Shown here: positions 45,616-53,962 of the stretch, piece after piece
How the letters are laid out: the number at the start of each line of letters is the position of its first letter
Numbering within the stretch: the stretch's first letter is position 1
Assembly: GCF_032104385.1 (NCBI RefSeq)
Contig: NZ_DAMCHJ010000008.1
Span: 75,890-139,889, forward strand
Length of the DNA: 64,000 bases
Source of the DNA: Tissierella sp032104385
GTDB lineage: Bacteria > Bacillota > Clostridia > Tissierellales > Tissierellaceae
Direction: 5' to 3'
Notes under the pieces: model-generated
Database searches by the model: none
The model's input: only the letters and a program-made list of their open reading frames with translations
What the model was told of the DNA's origin: nothing
Program-made: the position numbers and the translations under genes

Positions 45616-45656
45616 AAAATACAATCCGAATTAAAATTTTATTCGGATTGTATTTT
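45616..45656 (+). terminator. intrinsic terminator after the baeRF gene
   Basis: 16-bp stem, left 45616-45631, right 45641-45656, centred on CAATCCGAAT, with T-rich end. Confidence 0.9.
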
Positions 45657-45926
45657 ATATTAACTTGTTAAATAATTAAATTTTGATATTGTTATTTTAG
45701 TTGATTTATTAATTATAAGCTAGAAAAGGTTTTTACGGAAAATATCATTGGTATAATATTATACTAATGGAAAAATAATTATTTAATAACTTAGATTGAA
45801 AAAAGTTTATTAATATTTTCTATAGATACATATTCAATTATAGATGAAATTAATTGGACATACCTAAGTATTGAATATAGACTATATTATGTACTTTGTT
45901 AATATTAATACATATAGGAGGTCAGT
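45657..45926 (+). promoter_or_regulatory. upstream region of the pst operon
   Basis: Long AT-rich leader before pstS, with no gene. It holds a palindrome GTATAATATTATAC at 45751-45764, extended by partly matching CATT/AATG flanks, and a ribosome site AGGAGGT. I do not see a clear pair of PhoB/PhoP boxes. The palindrome could be an operator or contain a -10. Confidence 0.4.
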
Positions 45927-46829
45927 ATGAGAAGACGAATTAGTTTGTTATTAATTGCATTAGTTTTAGTTACATCTTTAGTTGGGTGTAAGGATAAGGA
46001 GGGTACTCCAGCAGCTGTAGAAAATGAGTTTAAAGCCCAAATGACTTTTAATGGTTCATCTACTTTAGCGCCTGTAATATCTGCTATTGCGACAGATTTT
46101 ATTGAATCAAATACTACCTGGGATAAGGTAGATCCTAGTTTTCCAGATAAGAATGTATCCATCTATGTATCAGCAGGTGGCTCTGGTGCTGGTGTTAAGT
46201 CAGTAATAGAAGGAACTAGTGATTTTGGTATGTTAGCTAGGGGAGTAAAGGATGAAGAAAAAGATAAGGTGGGTGATATGAAAGAATTTGTTTTAGGGAT
46301 AGATGCCTTAACTATTTCTATAAATCCAGAAAACCCATTGGTAAAACTAAAGGACAGTTTAAGCACTGAAGAGATTATGAAAATATTTTCGGGAGAATAT
46401 AAGTATTGGGATGATTTAGATGATAGTCTTGAACATAAGGAAATAGTAGTTGTTATTAGAGATTTAGGTGGTGGAGCCCATGAAGTATTCCAAAAGAGTA
46501 TAATGGGTGATGTACAAGTAAGAGAAGATGCGATTCAATCTCCTTCAATGGGTGCCTTAGTTACAAAGATAATCGAAAACAAAGATGCAATAGGTTATGC
46601 TTCCTTTGGTATGGTAAATCAAAACGTAGGAAAGCTTATACCATTAAAAGTTGATGGAATAGAGCCAACAGAAGAAAATATAGTAAATGGATCATATAAG
46701 GTATCAAGACCTCTTATTGTAGTTAAAAGAGGAGAATTGACATCTGAGCAAAAGGCATTTATGGATTTTGTTTTGTCAGATAAAGGTTCAGAGATTATTG
46801 CAAAAATGGGGTTTGTACCAACAAACTAA
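45927..46829 (+). CDS. pstS: phosphate-binding lipoprotein PstS
   Basis: 300 residues. The signal peptide ends at the lipobox LVGC. The binding protein core starts FNGSSTLAPVISAIATDF, with the phosphate-binding Ser/Thr cluster, and has the SAGGSGAGVKSVIEGTSDFG loop. It catches phosphate outside the cell for the PstCAB transporter encoded next. Ribosome site AGGAGGT. A terminator-like hairpin lies between it and pstC. Confidence 0.95.
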   Translation: MRRRISLLLIALVLVTSLVGCKDKEGTPAAVENEFKAQMTFNGSSTLAPVISAIATDFIESNTTWDKVDPSFPDKNVSIYVSAGGSGAGVKSVIEGTSDFGMLARGVKDEEKDKVGDMKEFVLGIDALTISINPENPLVKLKDSLSTEEIMKIFSGEYKYWDDLDDSLEHKEIVVVIRDLGGGAHEVFQKSIMGDVQVREDAIQSPSMGALVTKIIENKDAIGYASFGMVNQNVGKLIPLKVDGIEPTEENIVNGSYKVSRPLIVVKRGELTSEQKAFMDFVLSDKGSEIIAKMGFVPTN

Positions 46830-46833
46830 AATT

Positions 46834-46858
46834 AGGGGCCTTAGCCCCTTATTTTTTT
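46834..46858 (+). terminator. partial terminator between pstS and pstC
   Basis: AGGGGC / GCCCCT stem with CTTA loop, then T7. The pstC ribosome site (GAGGTGA) starts at its end. Probable read-through attenuator that lowers permease relative to PstS. Confidence 0.75.
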
Positions 46859-46870
46859 GAGGTGATTATA

Positions 46871-47731
46871 GTGAAAGACCTAGAAAATAGAATTTTCAAA
46901 TCAATAGTTTGTTTTCTTACAGTATTATCATTATTGATACTTTCTTTCATAATATTATTTATTTTAAGAGAAAGCATTGTGTTTTTTAAAGAGGTTTCTA
47001 TAATAAAATTTATTTTCGGTAATAAATGGAACCCTCTTAATTTTCCAAATAAATTATCAATATACCCTACTATACTAGGAACTATATATGTATCATTAAT
47101 AGGAATTGCTATTGCATTGCCTATAGGAGTAGGGAATGCTATTGTTTTATCAAATTATACTAATAATAAATTTAAAAAAATAGTTAGAGTTATAGTAGAT
47201 ATACTAGCTGGTATACCTTCTGTTATTCATGGATTTATTGGATTGCTTGTGCTTGTAAAATTCTTTGAGACAAAATTTTTATTAGCTACTGGAGAATCCG
47301 TATTAGCAGGTGGTATAATTCTTTCTATTATGATGTTACCATTTATTATTTCCACATGTGAGGAGTCTATGGAAAAGATTTATAATGAAAACTCTACATA
47401 CTCAAATGCATTAGGGGTTTCTAAATCCTATATGATTAGAAAAATAGTTTTGCCTAATAGTAAAAGAAGCATATTAGCTTCTGGAGTATTAGCATTAGGT
47501 AGAGGTATGGGGGAAACTATGGCCGTAATGATGGTAATAGGTAATGCACCAATAATTCCTAAATTGTTGGGAAAATGTCAAACAATTCCTTCCCTAATTG
47601 CACTTGAAATGGGAATGGCAGAAGTAGGCAGTCTTCATTATCATGCACTTTATGCTTCAGGTTTTGTACTTATGATGATTTTGCTTATTATCAATGTTAT
47701 TCTATACATAATAAAAAGAAAAATAATATAA
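46871..47731 (+). CDS. pstC: phosphate ABC transporter permease PstC
   Basis: About 286 residues with six membrane helices. Pst permease blocks: the ABC permease EAA-like loop SNALGVSKSYMIRKIVLPNSKR, GRGMGETMAVMMVIGNAP, and a long extracellular loop after helix 1 (FIFGNKWNPLNFPNK). Start GTG 46871, six bases after GAGGTGA; a GTG at 46862 lies inside that site. It forms the channel with PstA. Confidence 0.93.
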   Translation: MKDLENRIFKSIVCFLTVLSLLILSFIILFILRESIVFFKEVSIIKFIFGNKWNPLNFPNKLSIYPTILGTIYVSLIGIAIALPIGVGNAIVLSNYTNNKFKKIVRVIVDILAGIPSVIHGFIGLLVLVKFFETKFLLATGESVLAGGIILSIMMLPFIISTCEESMEKIYNENSTYSNALGVSKSYMIRKIVLPNSKRSILASGVLALGRGMGETMAVMMVIGNAPIIPKLLGKCQTIPSLIALEMGMAEVGSLHYHALYASGFVLMMILLIINVILYIIKRKII

Positions 47732-47749
47732 CTAAAGGTTGAGATATTT

Positions 47750-48580
47750 ATGAAGGAAAAAATTAAAGATAATATATTTAAACTGTGGATTATAATGAGC
47801 ACCATTATAGTAGTAGGAGTTACTATATTTATTCTAGGATATATATTTAAAAAAGGAATGGGCTCTATTGATTTAGAATTTATTTTTAACAATCCAAAAG
47901 GCATACCATTAGGAGCAGAGGGAGGAATATTTCCAGCTATTGTTGGCAGTCTATTATTAATGTTATTATCTTGCTTTTTTGCATCTTTTTTAGCCATAGC
48001 CACAGCTATTTATACAATTTTTTATTGTAGAAATAAATACATAGGTGATATAATTCATTTAATAATACAATGTATGGCTGGCATCCCTTCTATTATTTTA
48101 GGTATGTTTGGTTATACATTATTAATTTTATATTTTAAGATTAATAGATCCTTATTAACAGCAAGTATAACATTGGGAATTATGATATTTCCATATATCG
48201 AGGTTAGGATTGAAAAGATAATGAATGAGATAAACTCTAATATTATCAGTACATCATATGCTTTAGGAGTATCAAAATTTTATACCATATTTAAATTGAT
48301 ATTACCAATATGTAGAGAAGACATTATTTCAGCCATTCTCTTAGGGGGAGGATTTGCTATGGGAGCTACTGCACCAATAATATTAACAGGGGCTGTAATA
48401 TTTGCTCCAATACCTAAATCCATACTTTCTCCTGTCATGGCACTTCCCTTTCACCTTTATATATTAACGGGGGAAGGAATATCGTTGGAGAAAGCATATG
48501 GTACTGCTGCAATACTTATTATACTATTACTTATAATTAATGTTTTATCTTTGATTTTAAATAGAAAGGAACATAGGTAA
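47750..48580 (+). CDS. pstA: phosphate ABC transporter permease PstA
   Basis: 276 residues with six membrane helices, homologous to PstC. Blocks: EFIFNNPKGIPLGAEGGIFP, the cytoplasmic loop STSYALGVSKFYTIFKLILP, and GGGFAMGATAPIILTGAVIF. It starts 18 bases after pstC and ends one base before pstB (TAA then ATG), so translation is coupled. Confidence 0.93.
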   Translation: MKEKIKDNIFKLWIIMSTIIVVGVTIFILGYIFKKGMGSIDLEFIFNNPKGIPLGAEGGIFPAIVGSLLLMLLSCFFASFLAIATAIYTIFYCRNKYIGDIIHLIIQCMAGIPSIILGMFGYTLLILYFKINRSLLTASITLGIMIFPYIEVRIEKIMNEINSNIISTSYALGVSKFYTIFKLILPICREDIISAILLGGGFAMGATAPIILTGAVIFAPIPKSILSPVMALPFHLYILTGEGISLEKAYGTAAILIILLLIINVLSLILNRKEHR

Positions 48581-49324
48581 ATGGAATTAATAAAGGTGAA
48601 TGATTTAAAGGTTAGTTATGATAATAAATTGATATTAAAGGATTTGTCTATGTCCTTTATGAAAAATAAAATAACTGCAATTATTGGACCTTCAGGTTGT
48701 GGTAAATCTACATTTCTTATGGCTCTAAATCTGATGTTAGAGGAACAAGGCGGTAGCTATAGTGGAGAAATTTTATTTAAAGATAAAGATATCAGAGAAT
48801 ATAATAAAGATAATATAAGGAAAATGATAGGTATGGTATTTCAAAAGCCTACACCCTTTCCTTTGTCCATATATAAAAATATGATTTATGCACCTGTATA
48901 TTATGGAATAAAAGATAAAAAGGAACTACAAAACATAGTAGAATATAATCTAAGAAGAGTAGGACTTTTTGAAGAAATAAATAATGAATTAAATATGTCA
49001 GCTATGAAGTTATCAGGAGGACAACAGCAAAGACTTTCCATAGCAAGAGCATTAACTGTAGAACCAGAAGTATTACTTTTGGATGAACCGTGTTCATCAT
49101 TAGATATAAAAAACACTGCTATTATAGAGGAAATGTTACTGAAACTTTCTAAGGAATATACTATAATAATAGTGACTCACAATTTGTCCCAAGCTAGAAG
49201 AATATCCGATTATACAGCATTTATTTTAAATGGTGAACTAATAGAATATGGGAAAACTGAGGAAATGTTTTTTAATCCAAAGAATAAAATGACAAAAGAA
49301 TACTTAGAAGGAATATATGGATAG
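48581..49324 (+). CDS. pstB: phosphate ABC transporter ATPase PstB
   Basis: 247 residues. Walker A GPSGCGKSTFLMALN, Q-loop VFQKPTPFPLS (typical of PstB), signature KLSGGQQQRLSIARAL, Walker B LLLDEPCSSLD, and switch His in VTHNLSQARRISD. It powers PstCA. No phoU gene follows; an HAD-family gene takes its place. Confidence 0.95.
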   Translation: MELIKVNDLKVSYDNKLILKDLSMSFMKNKITAIIGPSGCGKSTFLMALNLMLEEQGGSYSGEILFKDKDIREYNKDNIRKMIGMVFQKPTPFPLSIYKNMIYAPVYYGIKDKKELQNIVEYNLRRVGLFEEINNELNMSAMKLSGGQQQRLSIARALTVEPEVLLLDEPCSSLDIKNTAIIEEMLLKLSKEYTIIIVTHNLSQARRISDYTAFILNGELIEYGKTEEMFFNPKNKMTKEYLEGIYG

Positions 49325-49345
49325 ATTTAAAGTGGAGGGATGAAT

Positions 49346-49813
49346 TTGTTAATATATGAAATACCAGGTAGAGAGAATATAGAAGTACAAAATATTGTTT
49401 TTGACTATAATGGTACTATAGCAGTGGATGGGAAATTAATAAATGGTGTAGAAGAGTTGATAAATAAGTTAGCAGAGTATGTAAAAATATATATATTAAC
49501 AGCAGATACCTATGGAACTGTAGAAAAAGAGTGCATAGGTATCAATGGAAAAATCTTAACTTTTCCCAAGGATAATGCGGGAGATTCAAAAAAAGAAATA
49601 GTAAGAAGTATTAAAGGAAATACTGTTTGTTTAGGTAATGGATATAATGACATCCCCATGTTTAAAGAAGCAATATTATCTATAGCCATAATAGAGAGAG
49701 AAGGAGCTTCAGGAGAACTATTATCTAAAGCTGATATAGTAGTGAAATCTACTATAGATGCATTAAATATATTACTTAATAAAAATATGGTTAAAGCAAC
49801 TTTGAGAAGTTGA
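49346..49813 (+). CDS. soluble HAD-like protein linked to the pst operon
   Basis: About 155 residues with a minimal HAD fold: the nucleophile motif reads VFDYNGTIAVDG (Asp, Tyr, Asn, Gly, Thr, where most members have D-x-D-G-T), then ILTADTYG, and CLGNGYNDIPMFKEA with the acidic motif IV. The N-D replacement is typical of P-type-ATPase-like fragments called soluble HAD phosphatases. The cap domain is nearly absent. TTG 49346 has better spacing from GGAGG; ATG 49340 touches it. Its place after pstB suggests a phosphate-related role (inference). Confidence 0.75.
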   Translation: MLIYEIPGRENIEVQNIVFDYNGTIAVDGKLINGVEELINKLAEYVKIYILTADTYGTVEKECIGINGKILTFPKDNAGDSKKEIVRSIKGNTVCLGNGYNDIPMFKEAILSIAIIEREGASGELLSKADIVVKSTIDALNILLNKNMVKATLRS

Positions 49814-49870
49814 AACCCTTATAATGGAAAAGGTATAATTAATAAAAAATACCAATTAACCATAATTAAT

Positions 49871-49934
49871 ATGCTCCCTTTGTAAAAGACAGTTAAAATA
49901 ATAAAAACTGTAACTACAAGGAGGAGTATTTTTT
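49871..49934 (+). terminator. probable terminator of the pst-HAD unit
   Basis: Nested stems: ATGCTCCCTTTGTA with TACAAGGAGGAGTAT (imperfect) and an inner ACAGTT / AACTGT, then T6. Just after, ATG TAA follows a GGAGGAG, so no peptide is made there. Confidence 0.5.
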
Positions 49935-50000
49935 ATGTAAAAAAGCCGAAGGTAGCTCCTGAGAAAAAAGTAAAAATTCCAATTATTATTATAAAAGTTA

Positions 50001-50048
50001 TTGACATATGTCCAAAATAAGATATAATAAAGTCAAATGGACATATGT
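50001..50048 (+). promoter_or_regulatory. promoter and twin palindromic operator of the metallocofactor operon
   Basis: TTGACA (50001-50006), 16-base spacer, TATAAT (50023-50028). ACATATGTCC (50004-50013) overlaps the -35 side and the inverted copy GGACATATGT (50039-50048) lies downstream of the -10. Each holds the palindrome ACATATGT. This looks like a two-site repressor arrangement. Confidence 0.7.
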
Positions 50049-50078
50049 TAATAACTAATAATGAGGAGGAAATAATAT

Positions 50079-50276
50079 ATGTTTGGAAGATATGGAATGG
50101 GAAAAAATAAAGGTAGAAGGTGTAATAGAAGAGGGGTACACTATGGACTTAGAAGAAATTCATTATACTCAACGATGTGTATTAGAGAAAAAGATCTGTT
50201 AGAGGAACAAAAAGTTTTACTTGAAAGAAGGTTAGAAATGATAAATACTCAATTAGAATTTTGTAAAGGAGAATAA
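50079..50276 (+). CDS. small DUF5320-like protein
   Basis: 65 residues. A Gly/Arg-rich start (FGRYGMGKNKGRRCNRRG) followed by a coiled-coil stretch (EKDLLEEQKVLLERRLEMIN). This is the usual shape of the small proteins found at the head of NifX/Mrp/DUF134 operons, though the Gly-rich part is shorter than in typical DUF5320. AGGAGGAAATAA precedes the ATG. It overlaps the next gene by one base. Confidence 0.7.
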   Translation: MFGRYGMGKNKGRRCNRRGVHYGLRRNSLYSTMCIREKDLLEEQKVLLERRLEMINTQLEFCKGE

Positions 50277-50278
50277 TG

Positions 50279-50659
50279 ATGGCAAGGCCTAGAAAATGGA
50301 GGAAGGTATGTTGCTTACCTGAAAGCAATATGTTTGGACCACTTGATACTGAAAAAACAGATAGTAAAGCAATCATTATGACAGTTGATGAATATGAGGC
50401 CATTCGTCTTATAGATTTAGAAGGAATGATGCAGGAAGAATGTGCTGATAGAATGAATGTAGCTAGGACTACTGTCCAGAGAATTTATAATGATGCAAGA
50501 AAAAAGATTGCAGAATCCTTGGTTAATGGAAACATATTGAAAATAGAAGGCGGAGATTATATGCTTTATGATGAAAATGAAAAAAGACATGGATGCAGAA
50601 GATGTCGAAGACATAGATGTAATGAAAGGCTAGAGCATAAAATTAATGTAAAAGAATAG
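50279..50659 (+). CDS. DUF134 DNA-binding protein
   Basis: About 126 residues. ARPRKWRKVCCLPESNMFGP at the start and the DUF134 helix-turn-helix (MTVDEYEAIRLIDLEGMMQE; VARTTVQRIYNDARKKIAE) are clear; the C-terminus is Cys/His/Arg-rich (RHGCRRCRRHRCNE) and could bind metal or an Fe-S cluster. DUF134 proteins are sigma-like/HTH regulators in such operons, so this is the best candidate for binding the twin ACATATGT sites upstream (inference). Start ATG 50279; an ATG at 50276 is possible. Confidence 0.88.
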   Translation: MARPRKWRKVCCLPESNMFGPLDTEKTDSKAIIMTVDEYEAIRLIDLEGMMQEECADRMNVARTTVQRIYNDARKKIAESLVNGNILKIEGGDYMLYDENEKRHGCRRCRRHRCNERLEHKINVKE

Positions 50660-50670
50660 GAGATATTAAA

Positions 50671-51039
50671 ATGAAAATAGTTATTCCTGTAAATGATAAT
50701 TCTATAAAAACAACAGTATGTATGTCCTTTGGTAGAACACCTTATTTTCTTATTTATGATACAGATACAAAAGAAAGTATTTTTATAGATAATAGTGCAA
50801 TTTCAAGTCAAGGCGGAGCAGGAATCAAAGCTGCTCAATCAGTAGTTGATAGCGGGGCAGAGGTGCTAATTACTCCAAGATGCGGGGAGAAGGCAGCTGA
50901 TGTAATAAATGCAGGCAGAGTGAAGATATATAAAACAATTAATGATTCTATAGAAGATAATATAGATGCTTTTATAAATGGACAATTGTCTTTACTTGAA
51001 GAGATTCATTCAGGATTTCATAATCATGGAGGCAAATAA
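50671..51039 (+). CDS. NifX/NifB-type dinitrogenase-cofactor-family protein
   Basis: 122 residues. DiNase_FeMo-co fold: KIVIPVNDNSIKTTVCMSFG, FLIYDTDTKES, GAEVLITPRCGEKAADVINA. These small proteins carry metal-sulfur clusters in nitrogenase assembly and in non-nitrogenase systems such as the orange protein complex. No nif structural genes are present, so a nitrogenase role is unlikely here. AGGAGATATT precedes the ATG. Confidence 0.88.
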   Translation: MKIVIPVNDNSIKTTVCMSFGRTPYFLIYDTDTKESIFIDNSAISSQGGAGIKAAQSVVDSGAEVLITPRCGEKAADVINAGRVKIYKTINDSIEDNIDAFINGQLSLLEEIHSGFHNHGGK

Positions 51040-51040
51040 T

Positions 51041-51898
51041 ATGAAGATAGCAGTGCTTAGTGGCAAAGGAGGTACAGGGAAAACCTTTATATCAGTTAAC
51101 TTGGCTACTGTTGCAGAAAAGTCCATTTATTTAGACTGTGATGTTGAAGAACCGAATGGGCATTTATTTTTAAAACCCCAGAAATTATCTATTAAAGAAA
51201 TATCAGTGAAGATACCTAATGTTAATCAGGAGCTATGTACTGGGTGTAGAAAATGTGTTGAGTTTTGTAAATTTAATGCACTGGCTTATGTTAAGGATAG
51301 ATTAATTATTTTTGATGAAGTATGTCATTCTTGTGGAGGATGTGCATTGTTTTGTCCTGAAAAGGCTTTATCAGAAAAGGAAAGAGTTATTGGAATAATA
51401 GAAAAAGGATTATCTGACAATGTAACTGTATTAACAGGAATCCTAAATACTGGTGAGGTTTCAGGGGTTCCTATTATAAGTGAAATTCTAAGAGATAATT
51501 TAATTAATAATGATTTAGTTATAATTGATTGTCCTCCAGGAAGTTCTTGTATGGTAATGGAAAGTATTAAAGATGCAGATTATTGTGTCTTAGTAGCAGA
51601 ACCTACAATATTTGGGGTTCATAACTTGAACATGGTTTATGAATTAGTTAGATTGTTTGAAAAACCTTTCGGGATAGTTTTAAACAAATGTTTAGATGAT
51701 AATAACCCCGTTGAAGAATTTTGCATTCATAATAAAGTAGAAATTTTAGCAAGAATTCCTTTTAGTGTTAAATTAGGAAAAATGAATTCAAATGGTTTAA
51801 TTGCATCAAAACAAAGTAAAAAATATCAAGAGGTATTTATAAATTTATTAAATAATATTACTAAGGAGGTATGTGATGAAACAATTATTAATCCTTAG
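51041..51898 (+). CDS. MinD-superfamily P-loop ATPase with inserted ferredoxin domain (first copy)
   Basis: About 285 residues. Deviant Walker A SGKGGTGKTFISVNLA at the N-terminus, then two 4Fe-4S motifs (CTGCRKCVEFCKFNA and CHSCGGCALFCPEKA) near residues 65-110, then VIIDCPPGSSC and VLVAEPTIFGVHNLN. Start ATG 51041 follows GGAGGCAAATAAT; a longer frame reading from 50978 runs inside the previous gene. Together with the next, similar gene it probably acts as an ATP-driven Fe-S or cofactor carrier. Confidence 0.9.
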   Translation: MKIAVLSGKGGTGKTFISVNLATVAEKSIYLDCDVEEPNGHLFLKPQKLSIKEISVKIPNVNQELCTGCRKCVEFCKFNALAYVKDRLIIFDEVCHSCGGCALFCPEKALSEKERVIGIIEKGLSDNVTVLTGILNTGEVSGVPIISEILRDNLINNDLVIIDCPPGSSCMVMESIKDADYCVLVAEPTIFGVHNLNMVYELVRLFEKPFGIVLNKCLDDNNPVEEFCIHNKVEILARIPFSVKLGKMNSNGLIASKQSKKYQEVFINLLNNITKEVCDETIINP

Positions 51899-52739
51899 TG
51901 GTAAAGGAGGAACAGGAAAAACTACTGTTGCTAGTGCTTTTATAAAACTGGCAAATGCTAAGGCATTTGCAGATTGTGATGTTGATGCTCCCAATCTGCA
52001 TTTATTAATGAATCAAATTTCTCAGCCTATAATATCAGATTATTACGGTATGGACAAAGCCTTTATAGATACTGGGAAATGTAAAAGCTGTGGTATATGT
52101 AAAGAAAGTTGTCGTTTTGATGCTATTAAATTAGTCAATGAAGAATTTAAAGTTGATTATTTTTCATGTGAAGGCTGTGGAGTTTGTGAAGAGATATGTT
52201 CATTTGACGCAATAGCTCTTAGACCAGATATTGCAGGTAAATTAACTTTATATACAAAAGATAAAATATTTTCTACAGCACAATTAAAAATGGGGAGTGG
52301 AACTTCTGGAAAATTAGTAAGTGAAGTTAAAAAACAGATGAAAGAATCTGTTGAAAATGCAGATTTGGCTATTATTGATGGTTCTCCAGGAATTGGCTGT
52401 CCAGTAATAGCATCTCTTAGTGGTGTAGATATGGTGCTTATCGTTGCAGAACCTTCCCTTTCAGGTATTAATGATATGCTACGAATTATTAGGACTGCAA
52501 AAAAATTAAATGTTAAAACCCTTGTTTGTGTTAATAAATATGATACAAATGTAGAGAATACTAATAAGATTAAATCAATATGTGAACAACTGAACTTAGC
52601 ATTTGTGGGGGAAATACCTTATGATAAAGAAGTAATTAAAGCTATAAACACTGGGCAGAGTATAGTTGATGTTAAATGTAAAGCAGGCAATGCAGCAAAA
52701 GATGTGTTTAAAAATACAATGAAAATCATAAATGAATAA
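51876..52739 (+). CDS. MinD-superfamily P-loop ATPase with inserted ferredoxin domain (second copy)
   Basis: About 287 residues and the same layout as the preceding gene: SGKGGTGKTTVASAFIKLAN, two 4Fe-4S motifs (CKSCGICKESCRFDAI; CEGCGVCEEICSFDAI), then IIDGSPGIGCPVIASLSGVD and IVAEPSLSGINDM. It starts inside the first copy (23-base overlap), AAGGAGGT preceding ATG 51876, so the two are translationally coupled and may form a heterodimer. Confidence 0.91.
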   Translation: MKQLLILSGKGGTGKTTVASAFIKLANAKAFADCDVDAPNLHLLMNQISQPIISDYYGMDKAFIDTGKCKSCGICKESCRFDAIKLVNEEFKVDYFSCEGCGVCEEICSFDAIALRPDIAGKLTLYTKDKIFSTAQLKMGSGTSGKLVSEVKKQMKESVENADLAIIDGSPGIGCPVIASLSGVDMVLIVAEPSLSGINDMLRIIRTAKKLNVKTLVCVNKYDTNVENTNKIKSICEQLNLAFVGEIPYDKEVIKAINTGQSIVDVKCKAGNAAKDVFKNTMKIINE

Positions 52740-52751
52740 AGGAGAAAAAAT

Positions 52752-53588
52752 ATGAGCGAAAACTGTAATCAAAATTGTAATACTTGTAGCGTAGAATGTA
52801 GTGACAGAAAGGAAACTACTATGGACTTTCTAGAAAAATCACATGAATTAAGTAATATAAAAAAGGTAATAGGAATAGTAAGTGGTAAAGGTGGTGTAGG
52901 AAAGTCATTAGTTACATCTATCTTAGCAGCATCAATGAATAGAAAAGGATACAATACTGCAATATTAGATGCAGATATTACTGGACCTTCAATACCTAAG
53001 GCTTTTGGAGTAGAAGAGAAGGCTAGAGCAAATAAGCTTGGTTGGTTTCCAGTTAAAAGTAAAACAGGTATCAATATTATGTCTATTAACCTATTAGTAG
53101 AAAATGATACGGATCCTGTAGTTTGGAGAGGACCTATAATAGCTAGTGCTGTTAAACAGTTCTGGACTGATGTAATCTGGGGAGATATTGATTATATGTT
53201 TGTTGATATGCCTCCAGGAACTGGAGATGTTCCTCTTACTGTATTTCAGTCTCTTCCAATTGATGGAATAATTATAGTAACATCGCCACAAGAATTAGTT
53301 TCAATGATAGTATCTAAAGCAGTTAAGATGGCAGAAATGATGAATATACCTATCATTGGATTAGTTGAAAATATGTCATATTTAAAATGTCCTGATTGTG
53401 GAAAAGAAATTAAGGTATTTGGAGATAGTCATATTGATGAAATTGCAAAAGAACATAATATAAATGTACTTGCTAAGATGCCAATAGATCCTAAACTTGC
53501 ATCATCATGTGATAATGGTTCTATTGAAACATTTGAAGTTAACTATTTAAACAGTATTTCGCAAATATTAGATGAAATGGAGGAGTAA
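52752..53588 (+). CDS. Mrp/NBP35-family Fe-S carrier ATPase
   Basis: 278 residues. A Cys-rich N-terminus (NCNQNCNTCSVECSDRK) as in Nbp35/Ind1 proteins, P-loop VSGKGGVGKSLVTSILAASM, MFVDMPPGTGDVPLTVFQSL, and the C-terminal NMSYLKCPDCGKEIKVFGDS with the C-x-x-C that binds the bridging cluster. It carries and delivers 4Fe-4S clusters. AAAGGAGAAAAA precedes the ATG. Confidence 0.92.
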   Translation: MSENCNQNCNTCSVECSDRKETTMDFLEKSHELSNIKKVIGIVSGKGGVGKSLVTSILAASMNRKGYNTAILDADITGPSIPKAFGVEEKARANKLGWFPVKSKTGINIMSINLLVENDTDPVVWRGPIIASAVKQFWTDVIWGDIDYMFVDMPPGTGDVPLTVFQSLPIDGIIIVTSPQELVSMIVSKAVKMAEMMNIPIIGLVENMSYLKCPDCGKEIKVFGDSHIDEIAKEHNINVLAKMPIDPKLASSCDNGSIETFEVNYLNSISQILDEMEE

Positions 53589-53590
53589 TT

Positions 53591-53947
53591 ATGAAAATAG
53601 CAGTTGCTAGTGAGGGCAAAATGGTAACAGAGCATTTTGGACATTGTGAGAATTTCAGCATTTTTGAAATAGAAGAAAAAAAGATTATTAAAACTGAGAT
53701 AATTCCTAATCCAGGGCATAAACCTGGATTTCTACCAAATTTTTTAAATGATTTGGGAGTAAATGTTATTATTTCAGGCGGAATGGGAGGAGGAGCAATT
53801 GACATTTTTAATGAAAAGGATATAGAAGTAATAGTAGGTGCCAAAGGAGATGCTAAGGAAGCTGTAAATAGTTATTTACAAGGTTCACTTAAATCAACAG
53901 GCTCAGTTTGTAATGAACATCAACACCATAATGAGTGTGGAAATTAA
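53591..53947 (+). CDS. second NifX/NifB-type protein
   Basis: 118 residues. KIAVASEGKMVTEHFGHCEN, LGVNVIISGGMGGGAIDIFN, VGAKGDAKEAVNSYLQGSLK and a His/Cys tail (NEHQHHNECGN) that may bind metal. Starts three bases after the Mrp gene stop, with GAGGAG upstream, so it is read with it. It is the second NifX-type protein of the operon. Confidence 0.88.
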   Translation: MKIAVASEGKMVTEHFGHCENFSIFEIEEKKIIKTEIIPNPGHKPGFLPNFLNDLGVNVIISGGMGGGAIDIFNEKDIEVIVGAKGDAKEAVNSYLQGSLKSTGSVCNEHQHHNECGN

Positions 53948-53962
53948 AAGGAGGTTTTTATT

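Noticed and set aside
45746..45769. Imperfect palindrome before pstS as a Pho box
   Set aside because: It does not match the known PhoB or PhoP direct-repeat sites; only noted as a possible operator.
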